Positions 9,752 to 20,151 of a stretch of DNA of 64,000 nucleotides are shown here, piece after piece (within the stretch, counting starts at the first letter, position 1; every line of letters begins with the position of its first letter). Origin of the DNA: Neobacillus drentensis (lineage in GTDB: Bacteria; Bacillota; Bacilli; Bacillales; Cytobacillaceae); assembly GCF_021560175.1 (NCBI RefSeq), contig NZ_CP091110.1:4714501-4778500 (forward strand), in the 5' to 3' direction. The position numbers and the translations under genes were made by a program. The notes under the pieces are model-generated. The model was not told where the DNA came from and ran no database searches. It saw only the letters and a program-made list of their open reading frames with translations.

Positions 9752-11038
9752 TTATTTAAGTTTCGAGAAAGCAACCTCAGCTGCTTGAATGGTTTTTTCA
9801 ATATCCTCATCAGAGTGCTCTGTTGATAGGAATAAGCCTTCAAACTGAGAAGGCGGTAAGAATACCCCTTGATTAGCCATTTCACGGTAATAGGCCGCAA
9901 AGAAGTCCAAATTAGACGTCTTAGCTTTTTCATAGTTAATGACCGCTTCATTCGTAAAGAAGAAACCAATCATCGAACCGGCACGGTTAAAGGTAATTGG
10001 AATATCATACTTTTCGGCCGCTGCTTCAAAGCCTTTCTGAAGCAGATCACCTTTACGGATAAATTCTTGATAGTGCTCTGGTGTAAGTTGGCTTAACGTT
10101 TCAAGTCCTGCTGTCATGGCAAGCGGGTTACCTGAAAGTGTCCCTGCTTGATAAATCGGACCGCTTGGGGCGATTTGCTGCATGATTTCAGCTTTTCCGC
10201 CGTAAGCACCAACAGGAAGTCCGCCGCCGATCACTTTTCCAAGGCATGTAATGTCAGGCGTTACATTAAAATAGCCCTGTGCACAGTTGAAACCGACACG
10301 GAAACCGGTCATGACTTCATCAAAAATGAGCAGAGAACCGTTAGCTGTTGTTAGTTCACGGAGACCTTCTAAGAAGCCTGGAAGCGGCGGTACAAGTCCC
10401 ATGTTACCAGCAACAGGCTCGACGATAATACAAGCAATATCATCGCCAAATTGCTCAAACGCATATTGAACACTTTCAAGGTCATTATAAGGAACCGTAA
10501 TGGTATTTTTGGCAATCCCCTCAGGAACACCTGGGCTGTCAGGCAGACCTAGTGTGGCTACTCCAGAACCTGCTTTAATCAACAATGAATCACCATGGCC
10601 ATGATAGCAGCCTTCGAATTTTAGGATTTTATTACGGCCTGTATAGCCGCGTGCCAAACGAAGTGCACTCATGGTCGCCTCAGTTCCTGAGTTAACCATT
10701 CTGACTACTTCAATCGATGGGACACGCTCAATGACAAGCTTTGCTAGTTTCGTTTCTAACTCAGTTGGGGCTCCAAAACTTGTCCCTAATTCAGCTGTTT
10801 TTTTCAACGCCTCGACGACACGATCATTGGAGTGCCCTAAGATTAGCGGCCCCCATGAGAGAACATAATCAATATATTCATTGCCATCTATATCATAAAT
10901 TTTTGACCCTTTGCCTCTTTCCATAAATATTGGGCTCATATTAACGGATTTAAAGGCACGAACCGGGCTGTTTACACCGCCAGGCATTAGGTTTTGGGCT
11001 TCTTTAAATGCTTCAATCGATTTTGTATACGAACGCAT
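9752..11038 (-). CDS. hemL: glutamate-1-semialdehyde 2,1-aminomutase
   Basis: PLP enzyme of 428 residues that converts glutamate-1-semialdehyde to 5-aminolevulinate, the second step of the C5 haem pathway. The PLP lysine is in [17 protein letters not shown] near residue 267. The cofactor phosphate loop [16 protein letters not shown] and the N-terminal [14 protein letters not shown] are typical. It is the last gene of the hem operon and lies 24 bp behind hemB. Its start has GAGGGAATAG upstream. Confidence 0.97.
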   Translation of the reverse strand: MRSYTKSIEAFKEAQNLMPGGVNSPVRAFKSVNMSPIFMERGKGSKIYDIDGNEYIDYVLSWGPLILGHSNDRVVEALKKTAELGTSFGAPTELETKLAKLVIERVPSIEVVRMVNSGTEATMSALRLARGYTGRNKILKFEGCYHGHGDSLLIKAGSGVATLGLPDSPGVPEGIAKNTITVPYNDLESVQYAFEQFGDDIACIIVEPVAGNMGLVPPLPGFLEGLRELTTANGSLLIFDEVMTGFRVGFNCAQGYFNVTPDITCLGKVIGGGLPVGAYGGKAEIMQQIAPSGPIYQAGTLSGNPLAMTAGLETLSQLTPEHYQEFIRKGDLLQKGFEAAAEKYDIPITFNRAGSMIGFFFTNEAVINYEKAKTSNLDFFAAYYREMANQGVFLPPSQFEGLFLSTEHSDEDIEKTIQAAEVAFSKLK

Positions 11039-11062
11039 TCTATTCCCTCATTTCAGAAATTG

Positions 11063-12043
11063 TTAATTCTCTTCTTTTAACCAACGGCAGGCATCTTTTG
11101 CATGATAGGTAATAATTAAATCTGCACCTGCTCGCTTCATGCCTACTAACATTTCCATTACGGTATTTCTCTCGTCAATCCAGCCATTTTGCGCTGCCGC
11201 TTTAATCATCGCATACTCACCGCTCACGTTATAAATAACGACAGGCAGATTAAAGTTGTTTTTCACATCACGAACGATGTCAAGATATGGCATCCCAGGT
11301 TTCACAATTAAGAAATCAGCGCCTTCTGCGACATCGGACTCTGCTTCTCTAAATGCTTCCATGCGATTCGCAGGATCCATTTGATACGTCTTCCGATCTC
11401 CGAATTGCGGTGCGCCCTCAGCAGCTTCACGGAATGGTCCGTAGAAGGCAGACGCATATTTAACAGCGTATGACATGATCGGAATCTCGGTAAAACCAGC
11501 CTCATCTAATCCTGCACGAATCGCCGCTACGAAACCATCCATCATGTTAGAAGGAGCAATAATATCGGCACCTGCTTTCGCTTGGGCTACTGCAGTTTTT
11601 ACGAGTAGATCAAGTGATTGGTCGTTAAGGATTTTGTCCCCTTCCACCATTCCGCAGTGACCATGGTCGGTATATTCACATAGGCATGTATCTGCCACGA
11701 TGATGATATCTGGGAAGTTTTCCTTTATGTAACGGGTTGCGACTTGAACGATTCCATGGTCATGGAAAGCTTGCGTGCCGCATGCGTCCTTTGTGGTTGG
11801 AATTCCGAACAAAAGTACGGACTTGATTCCGTGTGCGACGATATCTTCCATTTCAGCCTGAAGGTTGTCCATTGATACTTGAAAGACACCAGGCATGGAG
11901 GAGACTTCTTTACGGATATTTTCGCCTTCATAAATAAACAACGGATAAATGAAGTCATCGGGTCTTAAATGATTTTCTCTCACAAGTGCGCGCATATTCG
12001 CACTTGTCCGTAGTCGGCGGTGACGTTGAAATTGAAGTTCCAT
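11063..12043 (-). CDS. hemB: porphobilinogen synthase (delta-aminolevulinate dehydratase)
   Basis: Condenses two 5-aminolevulinate molecules to porphobilinogen. The 326-residue protein has the Schiff-base lysines in [18 protein letters not shown] (about 198) and [11 protein letters not shown] (about 252). The cysteine/aspartate segment [14 protein letters not shown] is a metal-binding site of the zinc-type enzymes. GGAGGTATAAATAG precedes the ATG. It is separated from hemD by a 21-bp repeat array. Confidence 0.97.
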   Translation of the reverse strand: MELQFQRHRRLRTSANMRALVRENHLRPDDFIYPLFIYEGENIRKEVSSMPGVFQVSMDNLQAEMEDIVAHGIKSVLLFGIPTTKDACGTQAFHDHGIVQVATRYIKENFPDIIIVADTCLCEYTDHGHCGMVEGDKILNDQSLDLLVKTAVAQAKAGADIIAPSNMMDGFVAAIRAGLDEAGFTEIPIMSYAVKYASAFYGPFREAAEGAPQFGDRKTYQMDPANRMEAFREAESDVAEGADFLIVKPGMPYLDIVRDVKNNFNLPVVIYNVSGEYAMIKAAAQNGWIDERNTVMEMLVGMKRAGADLIITYHAKDACRWLKEEN

Positions 12044-12089
12044 TCTATTTATACCTCCAAAAGTTTAAAATTAAATTTAAATTTGTTAC

Positions 12090-12293
12090 TGGCGGATCAC
12101 GTTGGGTTTGTGGCGGATAGACACAGCTCTCTGGCGTATCGCCGCCGGTTACTGGCGGATAAAAAAAATTACTGGCGAAGGTCCCGGTTATTGGCGGATA
12201 ACATCTCGTTTGTGGCGGATTACGCAGCTCTCTGGCGCATCGCCGCCGGTTACTGGCGGATAGCCCACGTCTACTGGCGCACAGCCCCTGTTA
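12090..12293 (+). repeat. 21-bp-period repeat array between hemD and hemB, about ten units
   Basis: Units begin TGGCGGAT, TGGCGTAT or TGGCGCAT and recur about every 21 bp (a few of 19-20 bp). The spacers are similar but not identical, for example CGCCGCCGGTTAC twice and AGACACAGCTCTC / TACGCAGCTCTC. The array fills almost the whole hemD-hemB gap within one operon. Confidence 0.85.
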
Positions 12294-12294
12294 C

Positions 12295-13083
12295 TCACCC
12301 GCCAGTCAACCCTCTACCCTCAAGATAAGCAATCGTGCTCTCAATCATATCCTTTACGGTATAGTGATCCGGTGAAGCATGAACCGTTAGCCCATATTCA
12401 AGCAGTTTTTTTTCCGAAACAGGTCCGATACAACCGATTATACATTTTTTCAACTGCTCCTCCAAACCATACTCCTTCACGACCTCCATGAGGTGATCCA
12501 CAGTCGAAGGACTTGTAAACAAGAGAATATTTAATTCATTCTTTGCCAGCATCTGGGCCAGCTTCAAGCGGCTTTCCTCTGGCATATACGTCTCATAAAT
12601 AACCACTTCATCGACCTGTGCCCCTGCCGTGGTTAAAGAAGTTGCGATATACTCCCGAGCCAAGTTCCCTTTTGGGAGCAGAACCTTAGTATGTGCATCG
12701 ACATGTGGCAGAAACTCCTCGACAAACACCTCCGCCACATAAGCTGAAGGGACAAATGCCGGGTGAATCCCCCTCTCCTGAAGGACCTCGGCCGTTTTCT
12801 TTCCGATTACCGCCGTTTTAGGCAGTTCAGCCGCATCCCGGTCGCAAAACGAAAAAAAGGTCTCAACCGTGACGTTACTCGTAAAAATGATCCAATCGTA
12901 TGTATGAAGGGCCTCCAAACAATCTTCAAGGCGTTGATTTTTTTCAATCGGCCGAAAAGCAAGTAGAGGGATTTCAACCGGAATCCCTCCATACCTCTCG
13001 ACTAGCCGAGAAAATGATTTTGCTTGATTCTTTCCTCTAGGAACTAGAACAGTTTTATCAAGCAAAGCGTGAGGTTTACTCAC
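12295..13083 (-). CDS. hemD: uroporphyrinogen-III synthase
   Basis: Closes hydroxymethylbilane with inversion of ring D to give uroporphyrinogen III. The family is poorly conserved. Visible features are the N-terminal [22 protein letters not shown], the central [13 protein letters not shown] and the C-terminal [29 protein letters not shown] segments of the two-domain fold. I favour a GTG start at 13081-13083, which overlaps the hemC stop by 8 bp. Three more codons upstream give a TTG alternative with a ribosome site that is too close. Order hemC-hemD-hemB-hemL matches Bacillus. Confidence 0.92.
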   Translation of the reverse strand: MSKPHALLDKTVLVPRGKNQAKSFSRLVERYGGIPVEIPLLAFRPIEKNQRLEDCLEALHTYDWIIFTSNVTVETFFSFCDRDAAELPKTAVIGKKTAEVLQERGIHPAFVPSAYVAEVFVEEFLPHVDAHTKVLLPKGNLAREYIATSLTTAGAQVDEVVIYETYMPEESRLKLAQMLAKNELNILLFTSPSTVDHLMEVVKEYGLEEQLKKCIIGCIGPVSEKKLLEYGLTVHASPDHYTVKDMIESTIAYLEGRGLTGG

Positions 13084-14014
13084 GGCCTTCAAGCTCCCGT
13101 TTTACTTTTTCAATCAGGTCCTTGGCTCCTTTTTTAATTAATAAATCCGCAGCCTGATCTCCGAGTTTTTCTGGATTTTGTCCGCGAAGCTCTTCTCGGT
13201 AAATCACTTGACCTTCTGGTGAGCCGACTAACACATTTAAAACTACTTCATCATTTTCATCTACTTGAGCAAATCCAGCAATCGGCACCTGGCAGCCGCC
13301 CTCCATTTTTTGAAGGAACGCCCGTTCAGCACGAACCGCTTTTTCTGTTTTTTTACAAGTGAATTTCTCAAAAAGGTCTAGCAGTTCTTGGTCGTCCTCA
13401 CGGCATTCAATCGATAGTGCGCCTTGCCCCACTGCAGGTACACAGATATCGGCATCAATAAATTCCGTTACAACTTCCTTAGCCCAGCCTAGGCGGGATA
13501 AACCTGCCGCCGCTAGAATAATTGCATCGTATTCACCTGATTCTAACTTTTCTAGTCTCGTATCGACATTACCACGAATCCATTTAATTTCTAAATCAGG
13601 TCGAGCCGCTAGCAGCTGGGCACTGCGGCGCAGACTGCTTGTTCCGATGATTGCGCCCGGCTTTAAATCATTTAATTTCACATGGTCCTTTGAAATCAAG
13701 GCGTCACGATGATCCTCACGGAATGGAATGCAGCCGATTGTTAACCCTTCTGGCAGAACAGCAGGCATATCTTTCATACTATGAACGGCCATATCAATCT
13801 CTTTATCAAGCATAGCTTGTTCGATTTCTTTTACAAATAACCCTTTACCGCCAACCTTCGAAAGGGTAACGTCTTGGATTTTATCACCTTTTGTGACGAT
13901 TTCTTTTACTTCAAATTCGAATTTGGGGTTTAATTGCTTAAGCTGGTCGATAACCCAATTTGTTTGTGTTAATGCCAGTTTACTTCGTCTAGAACCAACA
14001 ATAATTTTTCTCAT
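13076..14014 (-). CDS. hemC: hydroxymethylbilane synthase (porphobilinogen deaminase)
   Basis: Polymerises four porphobilinogens into hydroxymethylbilane. The protein has 312 residues, with the N-terminal [18 protein letters not shown] and the domain 2 segment [16 protein letters not shown]. The cysteine that carries the dipyrromethane cofactor lies in [11 protein letters not shown] near residue 240. TAGGAGGCAATC precedes the ATG. It sits 14 bp after hemX in the same operon. Confidence 0.97.
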   Translation of the reverse strand: MRKIIVGSRRSKLALTQTNWVIDQLKQLNPKFEFEVKEIVTKGDKIQDVTLSKVGGKGLFVKEIEQAMLDKEIDMAVHSMKDMPAVLPEGLTIGCIPFREDHRDALISKDHVKLNDLKPGAIIGTSSLRRSAQLLAARPDLEIKWIRGNVDTRLEKLESGEYDAIILAAAGLSRLGWAKEVVTEFIDADICVPAVGQGALSIECREDDQELLDLFEKFTCKKTEKAVRAERAFLQKMEGGCQVPIAGFAQVDENDEVVLNVLVGSPEGQVIYREELRGQNPEKLGDQAADLLIKKGAKDLIEKVKRELEGRE

Positions 14015-14028
14015 GATTGCCTCCTAAG

Positions 14029-14862
14029 TTATGCATACCATAAATGAAATGACGATAATCTTCCAAATAGAAAAAAGTTTATAAAAACGATTAAAAAGGA
14101 CGCTGTATTCCAAATCGCCAATTTTCTCCCGGAGAGATTTTTTACGATTCGCAGGTATAAATAAATGCTATAGGCTGAAAGTAACAGGAATGAACCAATA
14201 ATCTTCATATCGTACCACGGCATTCCTGGAACCTTTAAAAATGCCCACTGGAGGCCTAAAATCAGACTGAGAAGCAGCATCGGAACGCCTATGACAGCAA
14301 GTATGTAGGATAATCTTTCGAGTTTTTCTAAATCTGCCAGCCTGATCAAACGCGCTCCCCATTTTTTTCGTTTCAACAAATCATATTGAAGTAAATATAA
14401 AGATGAAAAAACAAAGGATAGGGAAAATGCCCCGTATGAAAGAATGGCCATTGTAATGTGAATTAACAGCAGTTCCGACACAAGCCTGGTTGCCAGAGTA
14501 TGAGAATGGTATTGCATTGGGACAAATGTATGAATGGCCATAACAGTAAATCCGAGTATATTGGTGAAAAAGACGATGAAATCGACACGTAATAAGTGAT
14601 TGATAACTATCGACAATGTGACTAATACCCAGGCATAAAAATAGAGTCCCTCGAAAATCGTTAGTACAGGGAACCTGCCTGTTTTGGTCATATATAAAAA
14701 GAGAAAGACCGTTTGCAATATCCAAACAACTGCAAGTAACCAGAAAGCAATTCGGTTTGCCTTCCGGTTATGGTGAATGAAGTCGAAAAAATATAACAAC
14801 ACACTGAAGGCATATAGAACAACTGTAAATTCGTGAAGCCTTGTCAAAAGAGTGTTAAACAT
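14029..14862 (-). CDS. hemX: HemX, CcsA-type membrane protein
   Basis: Integral membrane protein of 277 residues with about eight hydrophobic helices. It belongs to the cytochrome c assembly (CcsA/ResC) superfamily, supported by the WAFLKVPGMPWYDMKIIGSFLLLSAYSIYL region. In B. subtilis HemX lowers the cellular level of glutamyl-tRNA reductase. It lies between hemA and hemC, with AAGGAGT upstream of its ATG, so it should be co-transcribed with the enzyme it regulates. Confidence 0.93.
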   Translation of the reverse strand: MFNTLLTRLHEFTVVLYAFSVLLYFFDFIHHNRKANRIAFWLLAVVWILQTVFLFLYMTKTGRFPVLTIFEGLYFYAWVLVTLSIVINHLLRVDFIVFFTNILGFTVMAIHTFVPMQYHSHTLATRLVSELLLIHITMAILSYGAFSLSFVFSSLYLLQYDLLKRKKWGARLIRLADLEKLERLSYILAVIGVPMLLLSLILGLQWAFLKVPGMPWYDMKIIGSFLLLSAYSIYLYLRIVKNLSGRKLAIWNTASFLIVFINFFLFGRLSSFHLWYA

Positions 14863-14874
14863 AGCAACGACTCC

Positions 14875-16218
14875 TTATGACTGAAAAGAAGCCTGAACTT
14901 CTCCAACCGGCAATTTAATCGTTTTGGCTTCTTTCCTATGCTGCTCCTGAACAAGCCCTTCAATATTAAAGATCTTCATAAACAAATCCATTGCTTGATC
15001 TGCATCCGGTCTTGCCGCCAATTCTTTTGCTTGTAAAATTGGATCCTTTAAGAGCTGATTAATAATACTCTTTGTATGTTTATTTAGGACTTTAAGATCA
15101 TGTTCGCTTAGGCTTGGCAGTTTCCGTTCAAGACTACCCATCGTTTCTGCTTGAATCGCTAGTGCTTTTTCCCGCAGTGCAGAGATAACAGGAACTACTC
15201 CAAGCGTGCCGAGCCACTGTTTAAACTCAACAATTTCCTTTTCGATCATGAGCATGATTTTCGCTGCAGCTTTTTGACGCTCCTGCAAGTTTGCTTCGAC
15301 AATGCCTTCTAAATCGTCAATATCATATAAAAAGACATTTTCAAGTTCAGCTATTCTTGGGTCTAAGTCACGAGGTACCGCAATATCGACCATAAATAAC
15401 GGTTTCCCTTTGCGCTTTTTCTCGACTTTTGCGATTAATTCTTTTGAAATTACTAACTCCTTGGCACCTGTTGAACTAATTAGGATATCAGCCTCTGTTA
15501 GTGATTTCTCTAATTCACTCACATTTCGTGCCTGACCGTCAAAACGGCTTGCAAGCATCTGGGCTTTTTCGAACGTACGATTAATCACGGTTACCTGTTT
15601 TACCCCATTGCCGTGTAAGTTCTGGGCAGCTAGTTCACCCATTTTTCCAGCACCAAAGATTAAAACATGCTTATTCTCAAGTGATCCGAAAATTTTCTTT
15701 GCAAGTTCAACCGCTGCATAGCTGACAGAAACGGCATTAGCACCAATATCAGTATCAGAATGTGCACGTTTTGCCAAGGTAATCGCTTGTTTAAACAGGT
15801 GTTTAAACACGGAACCGATCGTTTCCTCCTGTTGTGCTAATAAGAAGCTTGTTCGTACCTGTCCGAGAATTTGTGTTTCTCCTAGAACCATGGAGTTTAG
15901 TCCACATGTTACATTGAATAAGTGATCTACTGCCCCATCATCCTCATTGACAAAGAGAAACGGCGAAAATTCTGCCTGCTCCACTCCGAACCATTCGGAC
16001 AGAAATTCCTTAATATAATAACGGCCTGTATGAAGCTGATCCACAACCGCATAAATTTCTGTACGATTACATGTCGACAAGATGATATTTTCTAGGATGC
16101 TCTTTTTGGCATTTAATTGTTTAATCGCATCCACAAGATCGGTTTCGTTGAATGTCAACCGCTCACGGATTTCAACAGGGGCAGTTTTATAGTTAAGACC
16201 GATGACTACTATATGCAT
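14875..16218 (-). CDS. hemA: glutamyl-tRNA reductase
   Basis: First committed enzyme of the C5 haem pathway; it reduces glutamyl-tRNA to glutamate-1-semialdehyde with NADPH. The nucleophilic cysteine is Cys50 in [12 protein letters not shown]. The NADP-binding domain carries [17 protein letters not shown], and the C-terminal helices form the dimerisation domain. The 447-residue length is usual. GGGGGTG lies 9 bases before the ATG. It is the first gene of the hem operon, preceded by a promoter overlapping an inverted repeat. Confidence 0.97.
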   Translation of the reverse strand: MHIVVIGLNYKTAPVEIRERLTFNETDLVDAIKQLNAKKSILENIILSTCNRTEIYAVVDQLHTGRYYIKEFLSEWFGVEQAEFSPFLFVNEDDGAVDHLFNVTCGLNSMVLGETQILGQVRTSFLLAQQEETIGSVFKHLFKQAITLAKRAHSDTDIGANAVSVSYAAVELAKKIFGSLENKHVLIFGAGKMGELAAQNLHGNGVKQVTVINRTFEKAQMLASRFDGQARNVSELEKSLTEADILISSTGAKELVISKELIAKVEKKRKGKPLFMVDIAVPRDLDPRIAELENVFLYDIDDLEGIVEANLQERQKAAAKIMLMIEKEIVEFKQWLGTLGVVPVISALREKALAIQAETMGSLERKLPSLSEHDLKVLNKHTKSIINQLLKDPILQAKELAARPDADQAMDLFMKIFNIEGLVQEQHRKEAKTIKLPVGEVQASFQS

Positions 16219-16262
16219 TTGTAAATTACACCCCCAAAGAGTTTACAGTATTAACTAGTAAA

Positions 16263-16294
16263 ATTATATCACGAGCAATTTCGACTTTTGCTCG
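16263..16294 (-). promoter_or_regulatory. hemA promoter region with inverted-repeat operator candidate
   Basis: The minus-strand -10 hexamer TATAAT is at 16263-16268. A 7-bp inverted repeat CGAGCAA-N9-TTGCTCG occupies 16272-16294, between the expected -35 and -10. No good TTGACA is seen, so the promoter may need an activator or be controlled through the palindrome. Confidence 0.5.
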
Positions 16295-16501
16295 AAAAAT
16301 GTGAACATAAAATGAAACAATATGCTAATATATAATAAACTCGCGTATGAATACCGAGCCGATATAGTAACTTTACCATCGTTTCCTTTACATATTCTTA
16401 ACGTGATGAATAAATAAGATTTCTAACATACTTCCTTATGTACAGTACCAAAAAAATAGAATAGATTCAAGTGAACCTTACTGGAAGTGGTGGTGTTTTT
16501 A

Positions 16502-16990
16502 ATGAAAAGTCAACGAATTTTCCCTGGGATTATCTTAATTGGCTTCGGGGCTTATTTTTTACTACAGCAGACAGGCATTACTCTTTTTCAACAATTTTAT
16601 ACATGGCCGACATTACTGATTATTGTCGGGGTTGCTTTTTTGGGTCAAGGGTATTCTGCAAGGGAATATGATGCGATTCTCCCTGGGATCATCATGAGTG
16701 GATTTGGCCTGCATTTTCACCTATCAGGACATCTTGCCTTTTGGCCTACAAATACGATTGGAATGCTGATTTTAATTATTTCAGTAGGCTTTTTCCTTCG
16801 TTTTCAAAAAACCAACTCGGGTCTGTTTCAAGCCTTTCTTTTTCTCATTATAGCGGTACTGTTGCTGTTTTATGATAAAATTGCCAGCTATTTTGGCCTG
16901 CTGCAAAACGGAATGAATTTCGTTTGGAAATTTTGGCCTGCCCTTTTAATTGTTATTGGTATCTATTTTTTACTAAAAAAGAAAAAATAA
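16502..16990 (+). CDS. ysxD: YsxD-like membrane protein
   Basis: Hydrophobic protein of 162 residues with about five to six membrane segments (for example IFPGIILIGFGAYFLL, WPTLLIIVGVAFL, FWPALLIVIGIYFLL). It ends in a KKKK tail that suggests a cytoplasmic C-terminus. The repeated W-P-(A/T)-L-L-I-(V/I)-G motif is typical of LiaF/DUF5668-type sensors of the membrane. I prefer the ATG at 16502 over in-frame GTGs from 16487 on ribosome-site spacing. Its position between hemA and ysxC matches B. subtilis ysxD. Function is unknown. Confidence 0.75.
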   Translation: MKSQRIFPGIILIGFGAYFLLQQTGITLFQQFYTWPTLLIIVGVAFLGQGYSAREYDAILPGIIMSGFGLHFHLSGHLAFWPTNTIGMLILIISVGFFLRFQKTNSGLFQAFLFLIIAVLLLFYDKIASYFGLLQNGMNFVWKFWPALLIVIGIYFLLKKKK

Positions 16991-17029
16991 CCGCCTTGAG
17001 CAGAGAAACTGCCTAGGCGGTTATTTTTT
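16986..17029. terminator. bidirectional terminator between ysxD and ysxC
   Basis: Stem AATAACCGCCT/AGGCGGTTATT with A and T runs on both sides, in the convergent gap of ysxD (+) and ysxC (-). Confidence 0.9.
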
Positions 17030-17032
17030 TAC

Positions 17033-17614
17033 TTACATATAACTATGCAAAATCGACCAGGCTTGATCTTTGCCTTCGCCTGTTTCTGATGAAAAAACAA
17101 CAATTTGGTCGTTTTTATCTAGTTCTAATGTCTCGCGGGTTACTTTTAAATGTTTCTGCCATTTCCCCTTAGGGATTTTATCCGCTTTTGTCGCAATGAT
17201 GACACAGGGAATGCCATAATGTTTTAGGAAATCATACATCATCACATCGTCAGTGGTTGGCGGATGGCGCAAATCAACGATTAAAACAGCTGCCTTAAGC
17301 TGTTCCCTCGTCGTGAAGTAAGTTTCAATCATCCTTCCCCACGCCGCCCGTTCAGACTTTGAAACTTTTGCATACCCATAACCTGGTACATCGACAAAAT
17401 GTAAAATTTCATTAATCAAGTAAAAGTTCAATGTCTGCGTTTTACCTGGCTTAGAGGAAATCCGAGCTAAGCCCTTACGGTTCAGCATTTTATTAATAAA
17501 GGAAGACTTCCCAACATTCGAGCGGCCGGCAAGTGCAAACTCCGGCAGCTCGGTTTCCGGATATTGTTCCGGCTTTACCGCACTAATCACAATCTCAGAA
17601 CTTACAACCTTCAT
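17033..17614 (-). CDS. ysxC: ribosome biogenesis GTPase YsxC (EngB)
   Basis: Essential GTPase of 193 residues acting in late 50S subunit assembly. G1 is [10 protein letters not shown]3 is DVPGYGYAK and G4 is TKADK; the TrmE-Era-EngB family features are complete. Its ATG overlaps the lonA stop (ATGA), so it is translationally coupled to lonA, the classic Bacillus lonA-ysxC arrangement. Confidence 0.97.
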   Translation of the reverse strand: MKVVSSEIVISAVKPEQYPETELPEFALAGRSNVGKSSFINKMLNRKGLARISSKPGKTQTLNFYLINEILHFVDVPGYGYAKVSKSERAAWGRMIETYFTTREQLKAAVLIVDLRHPPTTDDVMMYDFLKHYGIPCVIIATKADKIPKGKWQKHLKVTRETLELDKNDQIVVFSSETGEGKDQAWSILHSYM

Positions 17615-19941
17615 CGGACGCCACCTTCTAGAAGGGCACGCTTCAATACTTCATCCACATGGGCAACAGGGACAAATTCCAACTCGTTCCGAACACTTTC
17701 AGGAATATCATCAATATCTTTGACATTATCTTTAGGCATAATGATTGTTTTCAAACCGGCACGATGGGCACTAAGCGATTTTTCCTTCAAGCCGCCAATT
17801 GGAAGAACTCGGCCTCTCAACGTGATTTCACCTGTCATTCCCACTTCACGACGGATTGGTTTGCCGGTTAAGGCCGAAACTAGTGCGGTTGCCATCGTAA
17901 TTCCTGCAGATGGACCATCTTTAGGGACCGCACCTTCTGGAACATGGATATGAATATCATTTTTTTCATGGAAGTCTTCGGCAATCCCAAGCTCGCCTGC
18001 TTTTGAACGAACATAACTAAAAGCTGCTTGAGCCGATTCTTTCATAACATCACCAAGTTTACCCGTTAAAACTAGTTTTCCTTTACCAGGAGATAAAGAA
18101 ACTTCAATTTGCAGGGTATCGCCGCCAACAGTTGTATAAGCTAATCCAGTTGCTACGCCGACTTGATCCTCGGATTCTGCCATGCCGTAATGGAACCTTG
18201 GTTTTCCTAGGAACTCTTCCACATTCTTCTCGGTAATAACGACACGCTTTTTCTCGCCGGCAACAATAATTTTGGCCGTTTTGCGGCAAATCGTTGCCAT
18301 TTGACGTTCAAGACTACGAACACCCGCTTCACGGGTATAGTATCGAACGACTTTCAAAATCGCATCATCACGAACTTGCAGTATTCCTTTTGAAAGGCCA
18401 TTTTCTTTTATTTGCTTCGGAAGCAAATGATCACGGCAAATATGAACTTTTTCAATTTCCGTATAGCCTTCAATTGTAATGATCTCCATTCGATCTAGAA
18501 GCGGACCTGGCACGGTTGACAAGTTATTCGCTGTCGCGATAAACATAACCTTCGATAAATCATAGGTTTCTTCAATATAATGATCGCTGAAATTATGGTT
18601 TTGTTCAGGGTCTAATACTTCCAGCATGGCACTTGATGGGTCACCTCGGAAGTCACTCGACATTTTATCAATTTCATCTAGTAAGAAAACAGGATTGATC
18701 GTCCCTGCTTTTTTCATTCCTTGGATAATCCGGCCTGGCATTGCTCCGACATACGTTCTGCGATGACCGCGGATTTCGGATTCATCACGAACACCGCCAA
18801 GCGAAACTCGGACAAAATTCCGATTCAGCGAGGTCGCAATCGAACGGGCCAAACTAGTTTTCCCCACACCAGGAGGTCCTGCCAGACAAAGGATTGGGCC
18901 CTTGATTGAATTAGTCAGTTTTTGCACCGCTAAGTATTCAAGCACACGTTCCTTCACCTTTTCAAGTCCATAATGGTCCTCATTTAAAATCCTTTCAGCA
19001 CGAAGAATATCGATATCATCCTCCGTCTTATTTGTCCATGGAAGGGCAATCAGCCAGTCAATATAATTACGAATGACTGCACTTTCAGCAGAACTTGCTG
19101 GGACCTTCTCATAACGGTCTAGTTCTTTCAATGCGGCTTTTTTAGTATGCTCTGGCATGCCTGCCTCTTCAATTTTTTTCGTAAGGTCTGCGATTTCACC
19201 GGTTTTTCCTTCTTTATCGCCTAATTCCTTTTGAATCGCCTTCATTTGCTCACGAAGGTAGTATTCTTTTTGCGTCCTCTCCATCGAGCGTTTCACCCGT
19301 TGACCAATCTTTTTCTCAAGATTCAGGACTTCTTTTTCATTATGAATGGTATCAATAACGCGGTTAACACGCTGTTTAATATCAATCATTTCGAGAATTT
19401 CTTGTTTTTCTTTTAACTTGATTGGCAAATGTGAGGCAATCAAATCGGCCATCCGCCCTGGTTCTTCAATATCGGCAACGGTTGCATAGGTTTCGGCTGA
19501 TATCTTTTTCGATAATTTTATGTATTGCTCAAAATAATCCAGCATCGTTCTCATCAAGGCTTGATCTTCTACATCTTTCGTATCTGGGTCCTCGTAGGTA
19601 ACGATACTAACGGAGTAATAATCATCTTCATCATAAAAAGAAACCACTTCTGCCCTATTTAATCCTTCTACTAATACGCGAATGGTACCATTAGGAAGCT
19701 TTAACATTTGCTTCACCTTTGTCAATGTACCTAATTTGTATAAATCCTCTTCCGCGGGTTCATCAATGGAAACATCCTTTTGTGTGGTTAAAAATATCAA
19801 ATGGTCATCTACCATTGCTTTTTCGAGTGCCTGAACCGATCTCTCACGGCCTACATCCAAATGAAGAACCATTGTCGGATAGACCAGCAAGCCTCTAAGC
19901 GGCAGGAGGGGGACGAGCAATTCATTCTGTTTCGCCATCAT
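17611..19941 (-). CDS. lonA: ATP-dependent protease LonA
   Basis: Cytoplasmic AAA+ serine protease of 776 residues that degrades damaged and regulatory proteins. The N-terminal substrate domain starts [27 protein letters not shown]. The Walker A is GPPGVGKTS and the Walker B is [10 protein letters not shown]. The catalytic serine is in [14 protein letters not shown] and the lysine in [15 protein letters not shown] use the double ATG at 19936-19941, behind GGAGGTG, rather than the frame opening at 19956. It heads the lonA-ysxC unit. Confidence 0.97.
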   Translation of the reverse strand: MMAKQNELLVPLLPLRGLLVYPTMVLHLDVGRERSVQALEKAMVDDHLIFLTTQKDVSIDEPAEEDLYKLGTLTKVKQMLKLPNGTIRVLVEGLNRAEVVSFYDEDDYYSVSIVTYEDPDTKDVEDQALMRTMLDYFEQYIKLSKKISAETYATVADIEEPGRMADLIASHLPIKLKEKQEILEMIDIKQRVNRVIDTIHNEKEVLNLEKKIGQRVKRSMERTQKEYYLREQMKAIQKELGDKEGKTGEIADLTKKIEEAGMPEHTKKAALKELDRYEKVPASSAESAVIRNYIDWLIALPWTNKTEDDIDILRAERILNEDHYGLEKVKERVLEYLAVQKLTNSIKGPILCLAGPPGVGKTSLARSIATSLNRNFVRVSLGGVRDESEIRGHRRTYVGAMPGRIIQGMKKAGTINPVFLLDEIDKMSSDFRGDPSSAMLEVLDPEQNHNFSDHYIEETYDLSKVMFIATANNLSTVPGPLLDRMEIITIEGYTEIEKVHICRDHLLPKQIKENGLSKGILQVRDDAILKVVRYYTREAGVRSLERQMATICRKTAKIIVAGEKKRVVITEKNVEEFLGKPRFHYGMAESEDQVGVATGLAYTTVGGDTLQIEVSLSPGKGKLVLTGKLGDVMKESAQAAFSYVRSKAGELGIAEDFHEKNDIHIHVPEGAVPKDGPSAGITMATALVSALTGKPIRREVGMTGEITLRGRVLPIGGLKEKSLSAHRAGLKTIIMPKDNVKDIDDIPESVRNELEFVPVAHVDEVLKRALLEGGVR

Positions 19942-20104
19942 ACTGCACCTCCACATGCAAAATCCTTATTTTTCTACTGCTGAGCAGAATAGTCTTTGTT
20001 GTACAATTCTATCTCATTTGGTTTTTCGTGTCTATTTTTAGAGAGTGTACGCTGTTTCTTTTTCAATATAATTATTTTCCCCAATCAAGACATTTTCTTT
20101 CTCA

Positions 20105-20150
20105 TAAAAAAAACTTCGGTTTGATTATATTGCCAAACCGAAGTTTTTAT
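20105..20150 (-). terminator. terminator of lonB
   Basis: Minus-strand hairpin AAACTTCGGTTTGG/CAAACCGAAGTTT followed by a long T run, directly after the lonB stop. Confidence 0.92.
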
Positions 20151-20151
20151 A

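Noticed and set aside
9580..9969. Minus-strand 129-codon frame over the hemL 3' end
   Set aside because: Out-of-frame overlap with hemL, its terminator and repeat; composition is not protein-like.
12090..12293. Possible CRISPR array
   Set aside because: The conserved part is only about 8 bp and spacers are 12-13 bp and related to each other; no cas genes are present.
12020..12328. Plus-strand 102-codon frame reading LLAD/YWRI repeats across the hemD-hemB gap
   Set aside because: It is the translation of the 21-bp repeat array; a non-repeat-length unit breaks the periodicity and there is no ribosome site. The repeat explains it.
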